A stretch of 64,000 nt of DNA from Lacinutrix himadriensis (GCF_001418105.1 NZ_LIQI01000012.1:62001-126000), one strand, 5' to 3'; positions 54,576 through 63,513 are shown, counted from the first letter of the stretch. Translations and numbers: made by a program. The notes: generated by a model not told the origin, from the sequence alone.

Positions 54576-54700
54576 AAGAAGTCAAAAACTACCGACTATT
54601 CAGACATAAATTTATAACCATTCAGTAAAAACATAAGTATTTAAAAGGGTTTTCAGAAATTTTGTTCATTATTTCGCTTAGAAATAAAAATCAAAAAACA

Positions 54701-55363
54701 ATGAAAAAAATCACCTTACAACAAACATTAATTCCATTAATTACTTTTACAACCATCTGCTTTATATGGTTCGGACCAATCCGTATAAATTATATAGAAA
54801 ATATCATTATCTCTATATTAATCATTATAGCGAATTATATAGAATACAAAGGAAAACCATTTTCAGCACTTGGATTTAAATCTGAAAAATTCACATTCAA
54901 AAACATCCTCGTACTTGCTCCACTAGTTGCACTAGGGCTCTTTAGTTTTTATGTCTTTGCAGTGGTTCCTGGAATTACAAAACTCACAGGAGTTCCTATA
55001 GATTATTCAAGTTTTGATCAATTAAAAGGAAATCTTCCAGCCTGTTTAATTGCTTTATTAGTAGTGTGGGCTACTGCGGGATTTGGAGAAGAAATTATCT
55101 TTCGCGGTTATTTTATGCGACAATTTGTAAAATTCTTTGGAGAAAGTAAAGTTAGTATTGTACTTAATATTGTCCTATTTGCTTGTTTTTTTGGTTTTAT
55201 GCATAGTTATCAAGGAATTACAGGGCAACTGGTTGCAGGTTTTGTTGGAGCGCTCTTAGCCTTGATATTCTACTTACGTAAATACGATTTGTGGTTTATT
55301 GTTGCTGTACACGGTTTTTTTGACACCATTGCTTTAATTTGTATTTACTTTGGTTTGGCATAA
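54701..55363 (+). CDS. CPBP family intramembrane metalloprotease
   Basis: A 220-residue protein (start at the ATG at 54701; a TTG at 54662 would add thirteen residues) with about six helices. The CPBP/Abi motifs are seen: EEIIFRGYFMRQF, FGFMHSYQG and HGFFDTIAL, giving the E-E, H and H metal or active-site residues. The family includes prenyl-protein proteases and bacteriocin-self-immunity proteins. The neighbouring membrane-bound LytTR regulator is a pairing known from bacteriocin-related clusters, but no bacteriocin gene is visible here. Confidence 0.9.
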   Translation: MKKITLQQTLIPLITFTTICFIWFGPIRINYIENIIISILIIIANYIEYKGKPFSALGFKSEKFTFKNILVLAPLVALGLFSFYVFAVVPGITKLTGVPIDYSSFDQLKGNLPACLIALLVVWATAGFGEEIIFRGYFMRQFVKFFGESKVSIVLNIVLFACFFGFMHSYQGITGQLVAGFVGALLALIFYLRKYDLWFIVAVHGFFDTIALICIYFGLA

Positions 55364-55491
55364 TGATTCCAAGCAATAACCCTTACACCATAAATTTACC
55401 TAATAAAATATACCTTCTTGCAATATCTTTTGTTATTATAATAAAACAGAACTATAGCTATGCTAGATAGGTTTTTGAGATTTAAACGAAA

Positions 55492-55519
55492 TTGCTTTGC
55501 TGATTTATGCTTAAATTTA
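55492..55519 (+). promoter_or_regulatory. Possible promoter of the Crp/Fnr-type gene
   Basis: TTG at 55492-55494 is followed after 17 bases by TAAATTTA (55512-55519), near the Bacteroidota consensus TTG-N17-23-TAnnTTTG. The leader to the ATG would be about 45 bases. Confidence 0.35.
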
Positions 55520-55568
55520 ATGAATTGTAAACTTAAGAAGAACCGAGCTAACAAAACAAACCCCCAAA

Positions 55569-56132
55569 ATGCTAATAGACAAAATTCTTGATCAGATTTA
55601 TATACTTCCAGAGACTTCCAAACAGGTTTTAAAAAGCCACATTAGTGAAGTAAAGTTTCCAAAAGGACATGTTTTATTTAAAGCAAACAAAACCGAATCC
55701 AGTATTTATTTTATCAAAAAAGGAATAGTAAGAGCTTACGCCTATTCCGAGGATAATGAAATTACTTTCTGGTTTGGCAAAGAAGGAGATCCTATTGTTT
55801 CGATGCAAAGTTATGTCAATACTAAAAAAGGATATGAAGATGTAGCATTATTGGAAGATTGCGAACTCTACGAATTAAAAACGGACAAACTTCAATCACT
55901 TTTTTTAGAAGATATTCACATTGCCAATTGGGGACGTAAATTTGCAGAATTTGAACTTATTAAATCCGAAGAACGACTTATCGCTTTACAGTTTAATACT
56001 GCAACCGATAGATATATAGCCCTTCTTAAAAATCATCCTAGCATTATTCAACGTGTGCAACTAAAGCACATTGCTTCCTATTTAGGTATTACCCAAGTTA
56101 GTTTAAGTAGAATTAGAGCGGAAATAAAATAA
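55569..56132 (+). CDS. Crp/Fnr family transcription regulator
   Basis: A 187-residue regulator. The N-terminal cNMP-binding-like beta-roll (about 15-120) has FPKGHVLFKANKTESSIYFI and WFGKEGDPIVSMQSY. The C-terminal helix-turn-helix (about 145-187) ends LKHIASYLGITQVSLSRIRAEIK, a short form common in Bacteroidota. The glutamate and arginine that hold cAMP are not clear, so the ligand is unknown and it may be a redox or oxygen-linked sensor. It could control the next genes, which include a DJ-1-like protein and an SMR exporter. Confidence 0.92.
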   Translation: MLIDKILDQIYILPETSKQVLKSHISEVKFPKGHVLFKANKTESSIYFIKKGIVRAYAYSEDNEITFWFGKEGDPIVSMQSYVNTKKGYEDVALLEDCELYELKTDKLQSLFLEDIHIANWGRKFAEFELIKSEERLIALQFNTATDRYIALLKNHPSIIQRVQLKHIASYLGITQVSLSRIRAEIK

Positions 56133-56180
56133 GATTTTTTTTATCATTTGTTAAATGGTTTCTCCCTAATGTTTAAGAAT

Positions 56181-56208
56181 TTTGCCTTGTTGCATTATTC
56201 TATCTTTA
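56181..56208 (+). promoter_or_regulatory. Possible promoter of the DJ-1-like gene
   Basis: TTTG (56181-56184), 16 bases, then TATCTTTA (56201-56208) resembles the flavobacterial promoter TTTG-N17-TAnnTTTG with the last G changed to A. The leader to the ATG at 56281 would be about 65 bases. Confidence 0.45.
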
Positions 56209-56280
56209 TAGCTGAAAAATTGTTTTCCCTTTTAAAGAATACGAATAATCTAAAAATTAATTTTTAAAATATATTTAGAT

Positions 56281-57114
56281 ATGTCAAAAACGAAAACCAT
56301 TAAAACACCTATTTTTTTATTCTTATTTATGGCACTTCTTATGAGCTGTAATACGAAAAACAAATCAGAAAATTCAATTGTAAAAGCGGATGAAAAAGTA
56401 GCAGAACAAACGGAAGCCAAAGCATTAAAAAAGATATTATTTGTAGTTACCAGTCATAATGAAAAAGGAAATACAGGAAAGAAAACGGGATATTATCTAG
56501 GAGAAGTTTCGCATCCTTGGAATGTATTACACACTGCTGGTTATGAAATAGATTTTGTGAGTCCGAAAGGTGGAAAAGCTCCCGTAGATGCATTTGATAT
56601 GACGGATTCCATTAATAAGAAATTTTGGGATAACGATGTGTATCGCAATAAAATTGAAAATACAAAAAAACCGAAGGAGGTAAATCCGGAAGATTATATA
56701 GCCATTCATTATGCAGGAGGTCACGGAGCGATGTGGGATTTTGCAGAAAACACAGAACTTGCCGAGATTGCAAAGCAGATTTATGAAAACAATGGTGTGG
56801 TTAGTGCTGTTTGTCACGGACCTGCCGGACTTGTAAATATTAAATTAAGTAATGGTTCTTATCTGGTAGATGGTAAAAAAGTAAATGCCTTTACTAATGA
56901 GGAAGAGGTTAAAGTAAAACTAGAAGATGTAGTTCCTTTTTTACTAGAAGATACGTTAATTGCTCGTGGTGCTATTTTTGAAAAATCTGCGCCTTTTACT
57001 AAACACGTGGTAACCGACCAAAGATTGATAACAGGTCAAAACCCACAATCTGCACATAGCGTTGGAGAGGCTACCTTAAAAGAACTACAAAGACTAACTA
57101 AAAGCACAAAATAG
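56281..57114 (+). CDS. DJ-1/PfpI (Hsp31-type) lipoprotein
   Basis: A 277-residue protein with a lipoprotein signal (lipobox LLMSC) and a class I glutamine-amidotransferase-like domain. The nucleophile is the Cys in VSAVCHGPAGLVN, with AGGHGAMWDF before it and the long insert typical of Hsp31/HchA-like members. It may act as glyoxalase III or deglycase, or as a chaperone for damaged proteins; export to the envelope is unusual. It abuts the next gene, whose ATG follows the stop directly. Confidence 0.88.
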   Translation: MSKTKTIKTPIFLFLFMALLMSCNTKNKSENSIVKADEKVAEQTEAKALKKILFVVTSHNEKGNTGKKTGYYLGEVSHPWNVLHTAGYEIDFVSPKGGKAPVDAFDMTDSINKKFWDNDVYRNKIENTKKPKEVNPEDYIAIHYAGGHGAMWDFAENTELAEIAKQIYENNGVVSAVCHGPAGLVNIKLSNGSYLVDGKKVNAFTNEEEVKVKLEDVVPFLLEDTLIARGAIFEKSAPFTKHVVTDQRLITGQNPQSAHSVGEATLKELQRLTKSTK

Positions 57115-57507
57115 ATGAACGGAGAAACAAACTTAGACACGCTTTTAAAATCCATGAAACCGAAACACAATATTGGTGAATATGTATTTTGCAAAACAGA
57201 TAATTTGGAGCAAATAAATTGGAGCCTAGTTGTAATGACTTTTAAAGAGGAAGAAAGCACTACCATTATTGCTAAAAAGGAAGTTGCTGACCAGCTAAAT
57301 CTAGATTACTCTTTTGTTGCTTCTTGGATTACACTTACCGTACATTCTTCATTAGAAGCAGTAGGTTTAACAGCTGCTTTTGCTAGTGCTTTAACCAAAA
57401 ACAATATTAGTTGTAATGTGGTTGCAGCCTATTACCATGACCATATTTTTGTCGATAAAAAAGACACCGAAAAAGCAATGGAAGTTTTAAATGCTTTTTC
57501 AAAATAA
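57115..57507 (+). CDS. ACT domain-containing protein
   Basis: A 130-residue protein of the two-ACT-domain type found in VC0802-like proteins: LDTLLKSMKPKHNIGEYVFC opens it, WITLTVHSSLEAVGLTAAF and ISCNVVAAYYHDHIFV show the second ACT fold. Such proteins may bind amino acids. The start codon follows the stop of the DJ-1-like gene with no spacer, and the stop is followed by a run of 18 A bases leading into the SMR exporter gene. The three genes are likely co-transcribed. Confidence 0.87.
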   Translation: MNGETNLDTLLKSMKPKHNIGEYVFCKTDNLEQINWSLVVMTFKEEESTTIIAKKEVADQLNLDYSFVASWITLTVHSSLEAVGLTAAFASALTKNNISCNVVAAYYHDHIFVDKKDTEKAMEVLNAFSK

Positions 57508-57523
57508 AAAAAAAAAAAAAAAA
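57506..57523. repeat. Homopolymer of 18 A bases before the SMR gene
   Basis: The run begins in the stop codon (TAA) of the ACT gene and ends as the first base of the ATG of the next gene, so it fills the whole spacer. Such tracts can slip during replication or transcription, and they are also a common sequencing-error site. Confidence 0.9.
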
Positions 57524-57849
57524 TGAACTGGATATTCTTAATTATTGCTGGACTTTTTGAAGTTGCATTTGCTTTCTGTTTAGGAAAAACAAAAGATGCC
57601 ACAGGTAATGAAATGTATTTGTGGTACACCGGATTTTTCATTTCGCTGTTCATTAGTATGGGACTTTTAATGAAGGCTACACAAAGTTTACCTATTGGAA
57701 CAGCCTATGCCGTTTGGACAGGAATTGGAGCCGTTGGAACCGTTTTACTTGGTATTCTGGTATTTAAAGAACCGGTGAGTTTTCTTCGCATATTTTTTAT
57801 TAGCACTTTAATTTGTTCCATTATTGGACTGAAAGTAGTTTCGCATTAA
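57523..57849 (+). CDS. SMR-family exporter, SugE/Gdx-like
   Basis: A 108-residue protein with four transmembrane helices. The conserved membrane glutamate is seen in IIAGLFEVAFAF, and the signature of the SugE/Gdx branch in SLPIGTAYAVWTGIGAVGTVLLGI, with the end IGLKVVSH. This branch exports guanidinium or some quaternary ammonium drugs in exchange for protons. No guanidine riboswitch-like structure was recognised upstream; the upstream spacer is only an A tract. It is last in a run with the DJ-1-like and ACT genes. Confidence 0.92.
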   Translation: MNWIFLIIAGLFEVAFAFCLGKTKDATGNEMYLWYTGFFISLFISMGLLMKATQSLPIGTAYAVWTGIGAVGTVLLGILVFKEPVSFLRIFFISTLICSIIGLKVVSH

Positions 57850-57986
57850 ACGGACTAAAATCATATTGATACCTACTACCTATAAAGACATTTAGAAAAC
57901 TGTTCTATAGAACTACCAAAAATCATAAAAATAACAATACTAGAAATAAATAGTTTTTAATTCATAAACCAATAAATATTTAAATT

Positions 57987-58319
57987 ATGAAAAGAAAACA
58001 TTACAAGAACAGAAAAAAAGTTAAACAAAAAAGAAATCAGAAGCTGGCGTTATTTATACTAGTTCTTTTTCTGGGTGCTTTTTTAATCATTAATTATTAC
58101 GGCGATAATAATCTATTAGAATTCATCAGTAATAGTTTACTCTTTCAATCTTCGTTATTAATACTAGCATTAATATCTTTGATAGAACATTTTTTACCTT
58201 TCAATTTAAGAGGAGAACTGAATATTGAAGAAGTAAAAAAAATTTCTTCTAATGAATTCGAAAAGTCCTTAAAGGATAAAAAAGAAAATGAAATAATAAA
58301 AAAGGAAGCTTCTTTCTAA
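57987..58319 (+). CDS. Small membrane protein of unknown function
   Basis: A 110-residue protein with a very basic N-terminus (MKRKHYKNRKKVKQKRN), two hydrophobic helices (LALFILVLFLGAFLIIN and SSLLILALISLIEHFL) and a charged C-terminal tail rich in lysine and glutamate. I do not recognise the family. It converges with the RMD1-type gene and ends in an inverted repeat that may terminate both. Confidence 0.6.
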   Translation: MKRKHYKNRKKVKQKRNQKLALFILVLFLGAFLIINYYGDNNLLEFISNSLLFQSSLLILALISLIEHFLPFNLRGELNIEEVKKISSNEFEKSLKDKKENEIIKKEASF

Positions 58320-58341
58320 ATATAACGATATTAAAAACACC

Positions 58342-58393
58342 ATCAAACACAATCCATAAATTTTGCACAGAAAAAGTATGGATTAGGTTTGAT
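58342..58393. terminator. Inverted repeat between converging genes
   Basis: ATCAAAC-AC-AATCCATA (58342-58358) and TATGGATT-AG-GTTTGAT (58377-58393) pair over 15 positions with one 2x2 internal loop and an 18-base loop. It lies between two converging genes and could end both transcripts. Confidence 0.6.
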
Positions 58394-58436
58394 TTTGTTT
58401 CCTTTTTAAAATAGTTCCGAAAGGTTTAAAATGCTA

Positions 58437-59216
58437 TTAAAAGAAAATTTTAGCAATAAACATATCGACAACTTCGATAACAATAAGAATGATAATAATC
58501 CATTCTAATCGGCTACTTTCTTTATGATCCATGATATCTTTAAAGAGCTCTAAGTTTTCTTTAATAATTTCAATGCGGTCATGAATTAAACGATATCTAT
58601 CTTTTAAATCGAAAGAAATTTTCAATTCTTGATTTAGCTTATTGAGCTGTTCGTTTTCCCAAGTACTATCTGGCGAATCAAAAATGTACAGATTTTCTGA
58701 AATCCTATTTTTAATATTCAGCACTCTTCCAATAAAGCGTTTTAAGGTATTTCCTGAAATATCTAACTTCCCTTTATTTTCGAGATATTTGGTATGTTCA
58801 TGGGTTTCAATAAGTAATTCTTCGGTAATATCTGCATAACGATCTAAGGCTACAGACTGTGAAGCATTTAGCATTACTAAACGAATCATTTCATCATTTA
58901 ATGCTGGCAGAATCACTTTATTAAACTCTACTTTCAATGCGTTTTCTTGTACTTCTATTTGAATGTCTTCGGAAAGTTTTTCAGAAATATAAGTAGTACA
59001 AAAAGGTTTTATTTCTTCTAACGCTGCTGCTATTTCTATAGCATTCATGTTAAAAAAACTAACCATTCCGTATTGAAAAATATAGATAAATTTGTTTTCG
59101 GAGCTTTTATAATACAGCTCGTCACTATCTTGAAACAGCAACTGCCATTGCAATTGCTGTTTACTAGCTTTTATGTGGATAGTGTGTGCTACTTGATAAG
59201 CAACAACTTTGTACAT
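58437..59216 (-). CDS. RMD1/DUF155 family protein
   Basis: A 259-residue protein of the RMD1 (DUF155) family. The typical centre FIYIFQYGMVSFFNM, the long helical part (about 100-230) and a single C-terminal helix (WIIIILIVIEVVDMFIAKIFF) agree with tail-anchored family members known in yeast mitochondria and many bacteria. Their role in bacteria is not known. It overlaps the VOC-protein gene by 1 base (59216), so the two may be co-translated. Confidence 0.87.
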   Translation of the reverse strand: MYKVVAYQVAHTIHIKASKQQLQWQLLFQDSDELYYKSSENKFIYIFQYGMVSFFNMNAIEIAAALEEIKPFCTTYISEKLSEDIQIEVQENALKVEFNKVILPALNDEMIRLVMLNASQSVALDRYADITEELLIETHEHTKYLENKGKLDISGNTLKRFIGRVLNIKNRISENLYIFDSPDSTWENEQLNKLNQELKISFDLKDRYRLIHDRIEIIKENLELFKDIMDHKESSRLEWIIIILIVIEVVDMFIAKIFF

Positions 59217-59629
59217 TATGAGATAAACATTTGTTTTGAGTCTTTAAAACTTTTAAATTCTAACATATAATCGTTGGGGTCTTTCACAAAAAAGGATACG
59301 TGTTCTCCGGGTTTATCTTTCAAGAAAGTGGCTTGTGTAACTACTTCTAAATTTTGTGCATTTAGTTTCGCATAAATACGTTCCCACGTTTCTATATCTA
59401 CAATAACACCAAAGTGAAAAGATGGCAAGATTTTACCTTCAAACACATAATTAGGATTATTAAAGTGAAATTTTTCGGCTTTAATAAACGTTAATTGATG
59501 ATGAAACAAATTAATATCTACCCAGTTTTTAGTCGTTCTTCCTAAGGAAGCACCAATGCTTTTTGTGTAAAAATCTTTCGTTTTTGTTACACTTAAACAT
59601 GGCAATGACATGTGAAATGACGTTTCCAT
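59216..59629 (-). CDS. VOC superfamily (glyoxalase-like) protein
   Basis: A 137-residue protein of the vicinal-oxygen-chelate fold with two beta-alpha-beta-beta-beta units. It opens METSFHMSLPCLSVTKTKDFY and ends GEHVSFFVKDPNDYMLEFK, where the metal-binding H and E are in the expected late positions. Family members include glyoxalase I, dioxygenases and fosfomycin or bleomycin resistance proteins; nothing here chooses between them. It is coupled by 1 base to the RMD1-type gene. Confidence 0.87.
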   Translation of the reverse strand: METSFHMSLPCLSVTKTKDFYTKSIGASLGRTTKNWVDINLFHHQLTFIKAEKFHFNNPNYVFEGKILPSFHFGVIVDIETWERIYAKLNAQNLEVVTQATFLKDKPGEHVSFFVKDPNDYMLEFKSFKDSKQMFIS

Positions 59630-59686
59630 ATACTTGATTTTAAATGTGATATTAAATTACAAAATAAAATCATGCGATGTCTATTT

Positions 59687-60001
59687 TTAATCTAAATCTT
59701 CATCCGAAATTTCTGGATCTTGAACTGCTTCTGGATCACTTTCATCAAAGTCTTCATAATCATCTTCGTCATAATTCTCCATAGTAACTTCCAGTTTTGT
59801 ACTGACTTTAACCAAATACTTGGTGTCTTCTGTAGTCACTTCAATTGCTTCAATTAGTTCGTTTTTAGCATTTCTAAAAGACACTACTTGGTCATCATCA
59901 TAACCATCAGGATATCTTTCTACTAATAAAGCTAAAATTTCTGGTGTTAGCTTTTTAAAATCTACAATTACTCTTTTTAGGTTGTCTCTTTTATTTGCCA
60001 T
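59687..60001 (-). CDS. Acidic hypothetical protein after the polyamine genes
   Basis: A 104-residue soluble protein. The first ~70 residues are a compact mixed domain (KRVIVDFKKLTPEILALL, VSFRNAKNELIEAIEV) and the last ~30 are almost all Asp and Glu (DEDDYEDFDESD and so on). It follows the GNAT/nitrilase fusion gene by 71 bases on the same strand. In Flavobacteriia this kind of gene often ends the speA-speB-type operon. The acidic tail could bind polyamines, which are cations, but this is inferred from composition only. Confidence 0.75.
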   Translation of the reverse strand: MANKRDNLKRVIVDFKKLTPEILALLVERYPDGYDDDQVVSFRNAKNELIEAIEVTTEDTKYLVKVSTKLEVTMENYDEDDYEDFDESDPEAVQDPEISDEDLD

Positions 60002-60072
60002 TTAAAATCTATTTTCATTTCCGCGAAAGCGCAAATCTAATCCTATAATTAATGTTTGAAAGTTTAAATATA

Positions 60073-61608
60073 TTATTTATTGTTATTAATTCTAATAACA
60101 TCGTAAAAATCTTTTCTTCTATCTTTTAAATTTTTCACTGCTCCAAAAGAATGCAGTTCTTTTAATAAACTTAAATCGACATCTGCTACTAGAATCATTT
60201 CGGTATTGGTAGTCGCTTCTGCTTTGATACCATTACTTGGAAATGAAAAATCGCAAGGTGTAAACACAGCAGATTGCGCGTATTGAATATCCATATTATT
60301 CACATTTGGTAAATTACCAACGCTACCAGAAATAGCCACATAACATTCGTTTTCTATAGCACGAGCTTGTGCGCATAATCGTACACGAGAATAGCCATTT
60401 TGCGTGTCTGTTAAAAAAGGAATGAATAAAATATCCATGCCTTCATCTGCTAACAGGCGAGATAATTCTGGAAACTCGGAATCATAACAAATTAGAATCC
60501 CAATCTTACCAGCATCTGTTTCAAAGGTTTGCAATTTGTTTCCGCGTTGCATTCCCCAAACTTTCGCTTCGTCTGGAGTAACATGAATTTTCTCATAACG
60601 CTCTGCACTTCCATCTCTTCGACATAAATAACCCACATTATACAACTTATCACCTACTACTTCTGGCATACTACCCGTAATAATATTGATGTTATACGAA
60701 ATAGAAAGCTGTTGCATTTTCTTTACAATCACTTCTGTAAATTTTGCCAACTCTCTAATAGCATCTGGCTCGTGCATGTGGTTGAATTCTGCCATTAAAG
60801 GCGCATTAAAAAACTCTGGAAACACAGCAAAGTCAGAACGATACGCAGCAACACTATCGATAAAATATTCTACCTGTTGCATCAAATCGTCTAGCCCTTT
60901 ATACGGACGCATTTGCCATTGTATCAAACCAAGTCTAACCACTGTTTTTACCGTACTCGCTTTTTTGTTTGGTTTGGTATAATAGATATTATCCCATTCC
61001 ATTAAAACGGCATATTCGTTGGAAGCTGTATCGCCTTCTAAATATCCTTTTAATACACGAACTGGGTGAAAGTCGTTAGAAATTTGAAAGTTTAAAACAG
61101 GATCATGAATTTCTTTACGCTTTACTTTTTCAATGTATTGCTTCGGAGTTAAATCGGTATGCTTATGAAAGTTTGGCATTCTTCCTCCAAAAACAATTCC
61201 TTTAAGGTTTAAGTTTTCACAAACCTCTTTTCTATAATCGTACAATCTTCTACCTAAACGTAAACCTCTGTATTGTGGTTTTATAAACACATCAATACCA
61301 TAAAGCACATCGCCATTTGGATCGTGATTTTTAAAAGATTTTCCACCGATAATATCTTCGTATGTATGTTCATCATCAATAGAATCATAATCTACAATGA
61401 GAGACAATGCACAACCTGCAATGTCTCCATCGATTTTTATAACCACTTGACCTTCTGGAAACATAGAAGTTAATTCTTCTATATGGTGTTTTTTCCAGTA
61501 CGAATTAAGCACACCGCCATACGATTCTAAAGTAGCTTCTTTTAGCTCTTCAAAATCATTAACCGTTAGATACTTAAGCTCTATATTATCAATTTTATTT
61601 GTGTCCAT
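60073..61608 (-). CDS. GNAT acetyltransferase fused to a carbon-nitrogen hydrolase
   Basis: A 511-residue bifunctional protein. The first ~210 residues are a GNAT acetyltransferase domain (VFIKPQYRGLRLGRRLYDY holds the acetyl-CoA loop). The second part (about 220-505) is a nitrilase-type amidase with the catalytic triad Glu in FPEFFNAPL, Lys in RYEKIHVTPDE and Cys in LICYDSEFPE. This known fusion goes with polyamine genes in Bacteroidota. It overlaps the deoxyhypusine-synthase-like gene by 1 base (61608). It may acetylate a polyamine and hydrolyse an amide such as N-carbamoylputrescine, but its substrates are not proven. Confidence 0.92.
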   Translation of the reverse strand: MDTNKIDNIELKYLTVNDFEELKEATLESYGGVLNSYWKKHHIEELTSMFPEGQVVIKIDGDIAGCALSLIVDYDSIDDEHTYEDIIGGKSFKNHDPNGDVLYGIDVFIKPQYRGLRLGRRLYDYRKEVCENLNLKGIVFGGRMPNFHKHTDLTPKQYIEKVKRKEIHDPVLNFQISNDFHPVRVLKGYLEGDTASNEYAVLMEWDNIYYTKPNKKASTVKTVVRLGLIQWQMRPYKGLDDLMQQVEYFIDSVAAYRSDFAVFPEFFNAPLMAEFNHMHEPDAIRELAKFTEVIVKKMQQLSISYNINIITGSMPEVVGDKLYNVGYLCRRDGSAERYEKIHVTPDEAKVWGMQRGNKLQTFETDAGKIGILICYDSEFPELSRLLADEGMDILFIPFLTDTQNGYSRVRLCAQARAIENECYVAISGSVGNLPNVNNMDIQYAQSAVFTPCDFSFPSNGIKAEATTNTEMILVADVDLSLLKELHSFGAVKNLKDRRKDFYDVIRINNNK

Positions 61609-62588
61609 TACTGATCTAAAAGATAAGCAAAAATTAACGGAGCAACGATAGTTGCATCACTTTCAATAATAAATTTTGGTGTGTCTATGTCTAGTTTTCC
61701 CCAAGTAATTTTCTCGTTAGGAACTGCTCCCGAGTACGAACCATAACTTGTTGTAGAATCACTAATCTGACAGAAATAACTCCAAAATGGTGTTTCTGGT
61801 CTTTCCATATCTTGGTATAACATTGGCACTACACAAATAGGAAAATCACCAGCAATACCTCCTCCAATTTGGAAGAAACCGATACCTTTTTGTGAATTAT
61901 CTGTGTACCAATCTGCTAAAAACGTCATATACTCAATACCAGATTTCATGGTGCTTGCTTTTAATTCTCCTTTAAGCACGTAGCTAGCAAAAATATTTCC
62001 CATGGTACTGTCTTCCCATCCCGGGCAAACAATTGGTAGGTTTTTTTCGGCAGCAGCATACATCCAAGAGTCTTTTATATCAATCTCGTAATATTGCTCT
62101 AATACTCCTGATAGTAACATTTTATACATGTATTCATGTGGCAAGTAACGTTCGCCATTAGCTTCGGCATCTTTCCAAATCTTTACAATATGTTCTTGTA
62201 AACGTCTAAACGCTTCTTCTTCAGGAATACAAGTATCTGTAACTCTATTTAATCCTTTTTCTAATAAATCCCACTCATCTTGTGGTGTTAAATCACGATA
62301 GTTAGGCACACGTTTATAATGTGAATGCGCTACTAGATTCATGATATCTTCTTCTAAATTTGCTCCTGTACAAGAAATGATTTGTACTTTATCTTGACGA
62401 ATCATTTCTGCAAAACTTTTACCAAGCTCTGCCGTACTCATTGCTCCTGCAAGAGATACTAACATTTTTGCACCACTGTCTAGTTGTGCTTCATACCCTT
62501 TTGCTGCATCTACTAAAGCTGCCGCATTAAAGTGTAAATAGTGTTTTTCTATAAACTGTGAAATTGGTCCTTTAGTACGCATCTTCAT
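61608..62588 (-). CDS. Deoxyhypusine-synthase-like protein
   Basis: A 326-residue protein of the deoxyhypusine synthase fold, with GAMSTAELGKSFAEMIR, ISCTGANLEEDI and, near the end, EKITWGKLDID; the lysine in WGKL corresponds to the active-site lysine of eukaryotic deoxyhypusine synthase. Bacteria have no eIF5A hypusine, so family members here are thought to join an aminobutyl group from spermidine or putrescine to another amine, as in homospermidine synthesis. It overlaps agmatinase by 17 bases and the GNAT/nitrilase gene by 1 base, placing it firmly in the polyamine operon. Confidence 0.92.
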   Translation of the reverse strand: MKMRTKGPISQFIEKHYLHFNAAALVDAAKGYEAQLDSGAKMLVSLAGAMSTAELGKSFAEMIRQDKVQIISCTGANLEEDIMNLVAHSHYKRVPNYRDLTPQDEWDLLEKGLNRVTDTCIPEEEAFRRLQEHIVKIWKDAEANGERYLPHEYMYKMLLSGVLEQYYEIDIKDSWMYAAAEKNLPIVCPGWEDSTMGNIFASYVLKGELKASTMKSGIEYMTFLADWYTDNSQKGIGFFQIGGGIAGDFPICVVPMLYQDMERPETPFWSYFCQISDSTTSYGSYSGAVPNEKITWGKLDIDTPKFIIESDATIVAPLIFAYLLDQ

Positions 62589-63513
62589 CTTGAAATTTAG
62601 TATTGTTATTTTTATTTACTTTCTCATCGTCAAAAGAGTTGTCATACACCTCTTCTGCTTCTTCATTTTGAAACTTATAGCTTAGCATTTTATAGTATAG
62701 TTTTGCTGCAAGAAAATCGGAAGATTTATCTATTTTATTAGGGCAAAGTTCTACGATATCAAAACCTACAACGTTTTTCTCTTCAAAAACTTGTTTTAAA
62801 AACTCCATAGTTTCATACCATAACAAACCTCCTGGTTCTGGTGTTCCTGTACTTGGCATGATAGAAGGATCAAAAACATCTAAATCGATAGTGATAAAAA
62901 CGTTTTCTGTCATTTGATCAATAGCAGCATCTACCCAAGTATCATCTACAGCCATTTCATGAGCAAAATACGTTTTATCTGCATCCATAACTGTTTTTTC
63001 CATCACATCCATAGAACGAATACCTACTTGAATTAGGTTGGTATTTTGACTAGCTTCATACATAGCACAAGCATGGTTACACGTAGAACCTTCATACGAT
63101 TTACGCAAATCTGCATGTGCATCTAATTGTAAAACGGTTAGGCTTGGAAACATTTCGTTAAAAGCACGAACCGTTCCAATAGATACAGAGTGCTCACCAC
63201 CAAAGATGGTTACAAACTTGTTTCTTTTAATGTACTTTTTAGTCACTTGGTGTACTGCTTCTACCATAGCTTCTGGAGAACTATTTTCTGTAACAGCAGC
63301 TACTAAATGCACCCCTTGATGGTATACTTCAGTACCTGTTTCAATATCATAAAGTTCCATATTTGCCGAAGCATCTAAAAATGCTTCCGGACCTTTATCT
63401 GCTCCTTTTTGCCATGTACTTGTACCATCATAAGGCACAGGAATTAGTACAATTTTTGCTTTGTCTAATTTTGCTAATTCTTCTGGAATGCCAGCATACG
63501 TTTTAGTTTCCAT
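62572..63513 (-). CDS. speB: Agmatinase
   Basis: A 313-residue manganese ureohydrolase that should split agmatine into putrescine and urea. Metal ligands are seen in FGGEHSVSIG, LQLDAHADLR and ITIDLDVFDPSIMPSTGTPEPGG. The overlap with the arginine decarboxylase gene (11 bases) identifies its substrate as agmatine rather than arginine. It is followed by the deoxyhypusine-synthase-like gene with a 17-base overlap. The last ~30 residues are acidic and asparagine-rich, an extension beyond the usual end of the family. Confidence 0.93.
   Translation of the reverse strand: METKTYAGIPEELAKLDKAKIVLIPVPYDGTSTWQKGADKGPEAFLDASANMELYDIETGTEVYHQGVHLVAAVTENSSPEAMVEAVHQVTKKYIKRNKFVTIFGGEHSVSIGTVRAFNEMFPSLTVLQLDAHADLRKSYEGSTCNHACAMYEASQNTNLIQVGIRSMDVMEKTVMDADKTYFAHEMAVDDTWVDAAIDQMTENVFITIDLDVFDPSIMPSTGTPEPGGLLWYETMEFLKQVFEEKNVVGFDIVELCPNKIDKSSDFLAAKLYYKMLSYKFQNEEAEEVYDNSFDDEKVNKNNNTKFQDEDAY

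Noticed and set aside
54662-54700. Upstream TTG start for the CPBP protease gene
   Set aside because: It adds thirteen residues with no family counterpart that I recall; the ATG at 54701 starts at the expected MKK.
55361-55470. A 35-codon frame overlapping the CPBP stop (TAATG)
   Set aside because: It is short, has low complexity, no recognised motif and lies in AT-rich intergenic DNA; chance is the simplest explanation.
57850-57986. Possible guanidine or other riboswitch around the SMR gene
   Set aside because: No recognisable paired motif was seen upstream (only the A tract) or downstream of the exporter gene.
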